From: Hippasteria phrygiana
Lineage: Eukaryota; Echinodermata; Asteroidea; Valvatida; Goniasteridae
Direction of reading: 5' to 3'
Length of the DNA stretch: 64,000 bases
Assembly: GCA_037893225.1 (NCBI GenBank)
Contig: JAZGUH010000223.1
Location: 1,426,001 to 1,490,000 of the forward strand
Shown here: positions 53,635 through 61,800 of the stretch, piece by piece
Layout: every line of letters starts with the position of its first letter
Position numbering within the stretch: the stretch's first letter is position 1
Translations under genes and position numbers: made by a program
Notes under the pieces: generated by a model
What the model saw: the letters and a program-made list of their open reading frames with translations, nothing else
The model's database searches: none
What the model was told of the DNA's origin: nothing

Positions 53635-54235
53635 CAAGCTATAGGAACGGAGCCCGTAAGTACACAATCGACGCAACATTAAAATAATTTCCTTTATGCT
53701 GCTGGCCCTATAGTGTGTCCTTACTGGAAATTATAGTGCCCCCTGTGCCCCCACTGAAAATTGTTAGTGGCCCCTGTGCCCCCACTGAAAAATGTTAGTG
53801 CCCCCTGTGCCCTAAGAATGTTAGTGCCCCCTGTGGCCCCGATATATCGAGTGCCCTTTTTCACGTCAACCCCCCCCCCCCCCCCCCCCCCCCGAAATAA
53901 AAATGACCTTGCTATGCCTATGAACGGGGCCCGTATAAGTACACAATCGCCGCAACAATAAAATAATTTCCTTCATGCTGCTGGCCCTAGTGTGCCCTCA
54001 CTGGAAATTATAGTGCCCCCCCCCCCCCCCCCCCCACTGAAAAATGTTAGTTCCCCTGTGCCCCCACTGAAAAATATTAGTTCCCTCAGTGCCCCCACTG
54101 ACAAATTTAGTTTTCCTGTGCTCTCACTAAACATTCTGGTGCCCCTGTATCCCCACTAAAAATGCTGGTGCCCTCCTTGCCACAGCCAGTTGCGAATGCT
54201 GGTGCCCCGGGCCCTCACTTAAAATGCTGTTGCTA
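53635..54235 (+). repeat. Degenerate minisatellite, about 36-bp units, with a duplicated block
   Basis: Units of the type CCCCCACTGAAAAATGTTAG / TGCCCCTGTG repeat through about 53710-54230 with C-tract expansions. A larger block (about 53640-53710) starting GGAACGGAGCCCGTAAGTAC recurs at about 53925-54000. Frames through it are not genes. Confidence 0.7.
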
Positions 54236-54439
54236 TGCATGGACCCCCAACTCATAATTATTGTGTCCCCAATGAAAATCCTTGGCAACATCACTGCACA
54301 ATTTTCCCCTAAATTGTTAAGAGTACGTAGCTGGCCATTCTAAGCTGTACAAACAATATGAATCTATGCCCTTTCCAATGCACTCCGGTCGAATGTGTGG
54401 AGGGAGCTCGATTCAAACGCTCTCGTTGTTCAAAATGAT

Positions 54440-54905
54440 AAATTGTTGGCTCAGTGGAAGAGCAAGTGGCACATTACTGAAGTTAAGCAACGTTAATTGC
54501 AGGCAGTACTTGGATGGGAAACCACACAATGTAGCGTGCCTGGTAACTATTGTAAGACCCTTTTGGGCAGGTTTGGGCTAGCCCATTTGAGACCTAAGTG
54601 GGGCCCCATCGGCCAAAACTGTATGGGGGCCCACTCAGTTGCCCATCAAGTGCCCCACATGGCTAGTTGGCTTGGAAATAGTGCATTAATTGTTTTGGGG
54701 CACGACAGGCCCTTATTCATCTCAAAAGGTCACGTCCTTCGGATGGGACGTTAAGCCCGTTTCTCACTCGTGTGCTCTATGGGATCAGTGTACGTAAAAG
54801 AACCCAGAGTACCTGTCGTGAAAGACTATAGGGTTTGCCCCGGTGCTTCTGATGCCCTTATCATTTGGCGCTTGCGTTGTTGGATGTTGAATTAAATAAA
54901 ATAAA
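54440..54905 (+). mobile_element. Deu-domain-like SINE with 5S rRNA-like head
   Basis: The head contains TGAAGTTAAGCAACG and GTACTTGGATGGGAAACCA, which match the internal promoter region of 5S rRNA. A tRNA-A-box-like GGCTCAGTGGAAGAGC precedes them. The core contains TCGGATGGGACGTTAAGCC, AAAAGAACCCAGAGTACCTG and TCGTGAAAGACTATAGGG, the layout I recall for the Deu domain of SINE3/AmnSINE-type elements. The tail ends AAATAAAATAAATAAAATA. It ends about 58 bases before the Ty3/gypsy LTR. Assignment is from memory of the family. Confidence 0.7.
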
Positions 54906-55420
54906 TAAAATAGAGTTACTAAAAAGTACATGAGTTGTTTTGTAACAGAAATTGTACATTAATGTCAGCCCCTGTTAAAATTCCCCCTTACTGCCATTTT
55001 AACACTTGGTCCGACAGGAAAAGTTCCCACGATTTCGAAGCATGGTCCACCTCTATGTTCCAGTAAATTTAATTAGCACCCAGTAGCAGATTTTACCCCT
55101 AAGTTGACCAAGTCCATATGTGGCTAAGACGACCCCTTTGTCTCAACACAGATAAGTAATTGACCAGATGGGGATGTGGCCAGAGAACCCAGCCAACATG
55201 GCTACATTTTATGCCACTGGCTAAAACTGTTATGGCTGTCTGCCATTTTATGACCATGTCTAACACGTGTAGTCAGTAACTTTCTGATTGGCCACTCTCC
55301 ATCCCAAGGTGGAATATCTGCCTGGTTTCATAATTTTGACCAATGAGATTGTTCCACCGAAATGGGCAGAGCGCGTGGTCAAGGAATAATATTCCCCCCC
55401 GATCGCCGGATTCTCCTCAG

Positions 55421-55556
55421 AAAGCGATTAAGACCTCTGGTGAGAGGGCTGTTCAGATTGAGTGCCCGTTTACACTATTGGGAACGTTGTACTTTCCCTA
55501 AAGTCGTTTCTAATGATAGCCATTCTCACCCTCACCATTGTGCTCTGCTGATACAG
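55421..55556 (+). repeat. 136-bp LTR-internal duplication, copy 1
   Basis: From AAAGCGATTAAGACC to GCTGATACAG. It is preceded by a pyrimidine-rich CTCCTCAG and followed by GTAAGC, that is, by good splice acceptor and donor sequences. The TATAAAA of the LTR lies 21 bases downstream. Confidence 0.85.
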
Positions 55557-56611
55557 GTAAGCCTATATTGTCATTGTATAAAAGAAGTTTGTATTTCCTA
55601 TTACCATTTGACTTATGTGCAGGACACTTTGTATTTTGAATTATGTTGACTCGGTTTGAGACAATCTCAAGATGGGTGGAACAACCCCAATATGAGTATA
55701 TTGAGTCAGCATTCGTTTGCCTTCAGCTATTAACCTTTTTTGCCTTGTACCCTGTATTTACTTGTATTATATTGCTGATATTTGGTCGACTCTTGATCGA
55801 TGTCACTTTTGCTGTTATTTATTGACCGAAATTATCATGTTCGGTTTTGTATATCATGATTTCCCGATAGTATTGGAAGATCCATTTGTGATTGCCGATT
55901 ACCATTCTGTTATGACTGCAGTATTCACTTAAATCGGTCACTATACTCTCAGTCCGTGTACAATTATATTTTCCTCTTGGTTGATTTCCGATTACTTTGA
56001 ATATTCTTGTTGCATACTTTTTTATATGATACCTCGTGGCCTAAAACTTCGATCATTCGTATGACATGACCAATAATTCATACATGCACGTTTTTCCGTA
56101 AATTAACTGGTCTTGTTCACGAGATTTCCAATATTTTGATTGTCTTCCAAATTGTGTGTGTATAGGCCTACACATTACCTTCCTTTTCTGTTATGTCCCG
56201 TGACATCCTGCTGACTATTAATTGTGTACAGCGAGTGTGTACAAACCACATGGAACTTGCCCCAGGATGACCTTGAGTAAGGTTACCGCAATGCGCTATA
56301 GGCCAACACAATTGTTTTTCCGCTAAGTCAATTATTCCCTGATGTTTTGATTAGCATTTTATGGTATTTACCACTGGGCGGAGTACTGATTGTGGTTATC
56401 ATGTTCTGGGTGAACTTTCGATCAATGTATAGTTAGCTGAAAGTATCATTCCACTGAAAATGTGTTCTGGGCGAACATCCCAAAAGGATATGCAGTTTTA
56501 CCTCTTTTCTTTGTTTGTAAGCATTCTTTTAAGCGTTTCAAATTTTAGTTAGAGATATTGCTTTTTAGTTTTTAGTTCTGTATACAAATATGTTGATCCT
56601 CGATAATTCAG

Positions 56612-56747
56612 AAAGCGATTAAGACCTCTGGTGAGAGGGCTGTTCAGATTGAGTGCCCGTTTACACTATTGGGAACGTTGTACTTTCCCTAAAGTCGTTT
56701 CTAATGATAGCCATTCTCACCCTCACCATTGTGCTCTGCTGATACAG
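56612..56747 (+). repeat. 136-bp LTR-internal duplication, copy 2
   Basis: Identical by eye to 55421-55556, including the CAG in front. It is followed by AGAGTACTTTCC in place of the GTAAGC donor. Confidence 0.85.
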
Positions 56748-57453
56748 AGAGTACTTTCCATATAGGTCATGCTTTGGGGAGCCGACCCGGTTCGCCTCCC
56801 CACACACCTGTCCCATTCCCCTGTTCGTGATATCATCGGAACTCGGTTTGTGTGCCTGAACCCTGATCTTCGGACTCGGAGCCACCCCGTGTCAAGCCTC
56901 AGTCAAGTCCATCAAGCCACACCCAAGTTCTGATGCAAGCGCCAGAAAACCCAGCTAAGATCCATAACCTGTATTTATAATATGATGTATTTGCCATTTT
57001 GTTTCTAATTGAATTATCGTGTACCATATCAGTGCTAATCCTAACTGGATGAACCCTTGTTATTTAGTAATTCCTGTGCCTATTCGATTCAAGGTACTTC
57101 TTTATTTTACATTTTTCGGATTGAGTTTATTGCTCATGGATGTAGTCAAATTTTAATTATTGTTTAGCGATTCAAGACATTCATTCAATTGGGATTACTC
57201 ACTGATTTGGCTTCTGAACTGAACTGCACCATTTGATTTATTTCTTATCCTCAATTCTATTGTTGTATGCACTGTATATTTTTGTGATGACCTTGGGGTG
57301 ATGAATATTGAATTACAACATTTTATCCCGAGAAAGAGGATCAACGTAATAACTTGCTGTCCGTGTGGATTTATTTCTGAGCAAAGTTCCTTTAACAAAA
57401 CTACGAACCTAGCAGGAACCCATTAAACGTTGGGACAACCTGTGACATAAATT

Positions 57454-57471
57454 TGGAGGCACCGCCCGGAT
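57454..57471 (+). other. Primer-binding-site-like sequence
   Basis: TGGAGGCACCGCCCGGAT follows the inferred LTR end after a six-base spacer and starts with the TGG expected opposite a tRNA CCA end. The priming tRNA was not identified. The first eight bases equal those of the gag-only element's site. Confidence 0.55.
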
Positions 57472-57801
57472 TTGCTCAATTTTCAATTCTATTTCCCTTG
57501 TTGATTTCCTTTGCTATTTGGTTGATCTTTATGTACGCTCGGTTTTTTTTATTTTTTGGTGACGGAAGGGAAATTCCAAAATCAATTAGCGGAAGCTCAC
57601 GATATGTTGATCCTTATTCTTTGTTGTTGATATTATCATTGTTGATTCTTTGAATTTGCTTTATTTGTGTTATGATTTAACCCGTTTGTTTTCATTGTGC
57701 TTGTATTTTTTCCACATTTTGTTGTTGCAATTTATTGCAATTGCAGTGTGTATTATTGTGTTATCATTGTAATAACCTTTGACCTGTACCAGCTGAGCAC
57801 A

Positions 57802-58626
57802 ATGGAGTTCAATGAGGCCCTTAAGGATTTTTTGTCCTCACATGATATGACCTTAGAGGACCTTAAGGGATCCCTTAGCCTAGACCCCCCAGAGATCGAT
57901 TCTTCTTCCCCTCCTAAACCCGCCATTGTCCATGTCGTGGAAAAACAGTCTGCCAGCAGATCGTACAGACGGTTACGATTGTTCTCCGGTCGGACACCTA
58001 TCCCCGCTGGCGAACTCGACTTTGAGAACTGGCGGCGGCTTGCAAGGCAACTTCTCAAGGATGAGACCATCTCAGAGGCCGAGAAGAAGAGCAGGGTCAC
58101 CGAGTCCTTAGTTCCTCCAGCCTTGGATGTGGCCTGGGCTGTCGGCGAGTCTGGGTCGGCCACAGAGTATTTGGACTGTTTGGGGAAGGCTTATGGCTCT
58201 ACCGCAGATGGGGATGAACTGTTGACCACGTTTCGTTGCGAGTATCAGCGTGAGGGGGAGAAGGCATCGGAGTACCTTTTGCGCCTTCACACGATGCTGA
58301 CGAGAGTAGTTGAGGCGAGTGGTGTGACGCAGGAGAGCAGCCATGCGATCCTATGTAGCCAGTTCCAACGCGGTTGCCTCTTCAATGACCCACTCCTTCA
58401 TACACTCCAGCTGCAGGCGAAGAAGAATGACCCGCCCACCATACTGGAGCTGCTCCGTGACGTTCGGGTTACCGAGGAAAGGCTAGAAGAGAAGTCAGAT
58501 AGACGGAGGACCACGTCGCAGAAGTCTCCTTCGAAGAAAGTTAGATACAGGCCGTATCTGCCCATCCCACTTCAGCTGTGGGCCCTGATACACCCAATGA
58601 GATTGAAGAGTTGCGCCAGGCTGTAG
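57802..58626 (+). CDS. gag: Gag, matrix/capsid part (PNMA-like)
   Basis: The ATG at 57802 was chosen because the frame upstream (from 57697) is hydrophobic AT-rich leader sequence. The 274-residue frame contains RLRLFSGRTPIPAGELDFEN, SEAEKKSRVTESLVPPALDV, YGSTADGDELLTTFRCEYQR, EGEKASEYLLRLHTML and QRGCLFNDPLL, followed by an ILELLRDVR(V)TEER region. The order and motifs closely resemble the capsid domain of the vertebrate PNMA family (PNMA, MOAP1), which derive from a Ty3/gypsy gag. Gag would build the particle and package element RNA. After about residue 248 the frame loses its meaning; the zinc-knuckle part continues in the -1 frame from 58545. This may be a one-base indel, since I see no slippery heptamer there. 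Confidence 0.85.
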   Translation: MEFNEALKDFLSSHDMTLEDLKGSLSLDPPEIDSSSPPKPAIVHVVEKQSASRSYRRLRLFSGRTPIPAGELDFENWRRLARQLLKDETISEAEKKSRVTESLVPPALDVAWAVGESGSATEYLDCLGKAYGSTADGDELLTTFRCEYQREGEKASEYLLRLHTMLTRVVEASGVTQESSHAILCSQFQRGCLFNDPLLHTLQLQAKKNDPPTILELLRDVRVTEERLEEKSDRRRTTSQKSPSKKVRYRPYLPIPLQLWALIHPMRLKSCARL

Positions 58627-58877
58627 ACCGCCTCCACAGGCGTTTGGACGGTTTCTTCAAAGGGCAAGGATCCCCGCACCGTCAGTCTTCTTCAACTGCC
58701 ATGCCCCGTCCTCGTCAGCGTGCCGTAATCTTCTGCTACAACTGTGGCGAGGACGGTCACCGGATGGACTCTTGTGAGGCCCAGAAGAACGCCCCCCTAG
58801 TCCAGCAAAAGATGATGGCTCGACAGGCGAGAGATGTGAGTGGAAAGAAGTCGGGAAACGACAGCGGGCAGCTGTAG
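58545..58877 (+). CDS. gag: Gag, nucleocapsid part in the -1 frame
   Basis: This frame is open from just after a TAG at 58542-58544 to TAG 58875-58877. It contains EIEELRQAVDRLHRRLDGFF, a basic Arg/Pro segment and a CCHC zinc knuckle (CYNCGEDGHRMDSC), which binds RNA. No start codon is needed if it is the continuation of gag; an ATG at 58578 exists but is probably internal. Its last 100 bases overlap pol. Confidence 0.75.
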   Translation: MQAVSAHPTSAVGPDTPNEIEELRQAVDRLHRRLDGFFKGQGSPHRQSSSTAMPRPRQRAVIFCYNCGEDGHRMDSCEAQKNAPLVQQKMMARQARDVSGKKSGNDSGQL

Positions 58878-61800
58878 TGGATCCGACAACCGCCCCAAAC
58901 CGCCCAATGGGTCCAGTGAAACACACAAGTGCTGAGATACATTATCAAGGTTCTTCTTCCAAGTACGTCAGCGATGTCCCCCCGGGTGTCGTCGGTGAAC
59001 AGCCCATTACCCCTGTCTTCATCGATGGACACGCCTCCAAGTGTCTCCTTGATACTGGGTCACAGGTCACTTGTGTATCTGCAGGTTTTCACGCCCGCCA
59101 TCTGCCTCATCGTCAGCTACGACCCCTGTCACACCTCGCGGTGATAGGTGCGGCTGGAAAACCGGTGCCATACCAGGGCTACATCGAGTTGAACCTCAAG
59201 TTTCCGGCCAGCTCCGCAGGAACACAACAGGAGGTCACGACCCTAGCCCTTGTGTGCCCTAATCGGCAAGGAATGGATGATGTCCCCTTGCTTGTTGGCA
59301 CTAACACCAGTGTCGTGCGCGGCATGTTGCGGGCATGTGAGGAAAAGGCTGGAAAGAAATTCATTGGGAAACTCTCGGTCGACCGTGTATGGGAGACGGC
59401 ATATAAGTGTTGCCTGACTTCTCCGTCTACTGGTAATTCGAGTACCATAAAATCCGTCAGGGCTGTTACCATCGGGCCAGGTGAAGAAGTGCACGTGACA
59501 GGTCAGGTTCACAACCATCCCCGGTCCAGACGTGAAGTTCTCGTCGAGCAGGGAAATTCGGCTCAGCTCCCGAATGGCATCACTGTGAGAAACAGCCTGG
59601 TCGAGTTATCTGCAGGGAGGAGAGTGAAAACTAAAGTAGTTCTGGCTAATTCGTCATTTCAAAGTATCACGGTCCCCGCACGTTGTCAACTTGCCTCTGT
59701 CTCAGACATAGCTGAAAAACTTCCGTTCCCCTCAGAGGAAGAGTCTCCATCTACCCCTAATTTCAGTCAGTCCGGTCCCGCTGGCGAGAGTGTTGAGTTT
59801 AATTTTGAAGGGTCACCCCTCCCTGAAGAAGATATCAGTCGGATCACAGCACTCTTGCGCCGCCGTGTCGATGTCTTTTCTCAAGACGACTTAGACATCG
59901 GCTGTACTGCGTCAGTGAAACACAAGATCCGACTGACTGACGAGACACCTTTCCGGGAAAATTGTCGCCGTATTCCTCCTGCCGACTATGCCGATGCCAG
60001 GCAACACTTGAAAGATCTTCAAGGTAAAGGCATCATACGCGACTCGGAAAGCCAGTTTGCCTCTCCTATTGTTCTTGTGAGGAAGAAGAATGGCGACCTC
60101 CGTCTTTGCATAGATTATAGAAAACTCAACACTCGAACTGTGCGTGACCAATATTCCATCCCCAAAATAGAAGACACCCTCCACGCTATGAATGGTGCGT
60201 CATGGTTCTCTTGCCTCGATTTGAAGTCAGGCTACTATCAGATTGAGTTGGCAGAAGAGGACAAGCACAAGACGGCTTTCTGGTGCCCTCTGGGCTTTTA
60301 CGAGTTTAACCGTATGCCGCAGGGTATCACTAATGCACCGGCCACTTTCCAGCGCCTTATGGAGAAGTGTATGGGCGATCTCCATCACAATGGTGTTTTT
60401 GTTTACCTCGATGACATCATTGTCTTTGCCAAAACCGCAGAAGAACACGAAGAGCGTCTACTTGGAGTATTGGAGCGTCTCCGTCGGTACGGGCTAAAAC
60501 TTAGCCCGTCAAAATGCAAGTTCTTCCAGTCGTCGGTAAAGTGTCTTGGTCACGTCATTTCTGCTGAAGGTGTGAGTACCGACCCCTGCAAGATAGATGC
60601 AGTTAGGTCGTGGCCTGTCCCCAATACAGCACGGGAGTTGAAATCATTTCTAGGGTTCACTGGTTACTACCGCCGTTTTGTGGAGAATTATTCGTCAATT
60701 GCCAGGCCACTAAACGAGTTAACTGCGGGTTGTGACTTGACGAAGCGGCATCGTGGCAAGACAACGAAGAGGAAACACCGAGTTAAACTTCGCAGTCCCA
60801 ACGAGCCCTTCGGTGAACTGTGGACCTCGGCGTGCCAGGCGTCATTTGAGACCATCACACAGAAGTTAACGACTGCACCCGTGTTAGGTTTTGTTGATTA
60901 TCAGAAACCCTTCATGCTCCACACCGACGCGAGTGGGACTGGTCTCGGCGCCGCCCTCTATCAGGAAGGAAAAGATGGCAAACCTCATGTCATTGCATAC
61001 GCTAGCCGCGGGTTGTCCAAGAGTGAGTTAAATTACCCAGCCTACAAATGGGAGTTTTTAGCGTTGAAGTGGGCCGTAACGGAGAAATTTCGTGATTATC
61101 TGTATGGCGGCTCGTTTACAGTTCTCACCGACAACAACCCCCTGACATATATATTGACCACCGCCAAGCTCGATGCCACAGGTCACCGTTGGCTAGCTGC
61201 CCTCGCCAACTTTGATTTCGTTGTCAAGTATCGGCCTGGCAACAAGAATGCTGATGCGGACGGGTTGTCACGGAGACCCCAGCCACCCCCAACAGTGGAT
61301 GATGAGTCGGTAGAGACAGAGAGGAAGATCTCTCAACTCCGCGAGCGTATGAATAGCGAGGACGGTATCTGCTCCCGAGATGTGTTCCAAGCTATTTGCC
61401 AACGGCACAGTGTTAGCATGCTGGCACATGAAGCAACAGCCACTAACCACGATGACGAGCCGCCTCTCGTAGAAAGTCTTACAGACTCACCACAAGCCGT
61501 ACCCCCCGAGTTCATCTCCCTATTGTCTGGCGAGACTGCACTGCCGGCGATGAGCCAGGAAAGATGGCGACAACTACAAGAAGAAGATGAGGCCATACAC
61601 CAAGTTGTCCGGTGTATGAAAGATGGAGAGAATCCCCGAGGAGGCAAGAGAACAGACTTGCTGAAAGAGGCCCAACTTCTTCTTCGTCACTGGGACAAGT
61701 TGACCCTTGAAGGCGGGGTTCTCTATCGAAGGTGTACATCAAGTGGTGGTCGTGAGGTATCTCAGCTAGTTGTTCCTAAGACCCACCGCTCCACAGCACT

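Larger units (their letters stand above)
54963..57447 (+). repeat. 5' LTR (about 2485 bp)
   Basis: It begins TGTCAGCC. I place its end at CTGTGACA (57447), which gives inverted termini TGTCA/TGACA and puts the primer-binding-like sequence seven bases downstream. Only the first 465 bases are confirmed by the 3' copy, so the right limit is inferred. A TATAAAA lies at 55577-55583. Confidence 0.7.

Noticed and set aside
57697..57801. Upstream extension of gag to the ATG at 57697
   Set aside because: The 35 extra residues are hydrophobic and AT-driven, unlike a gag N-terminus; MEFNEALKDF at 57802 is a natural start.
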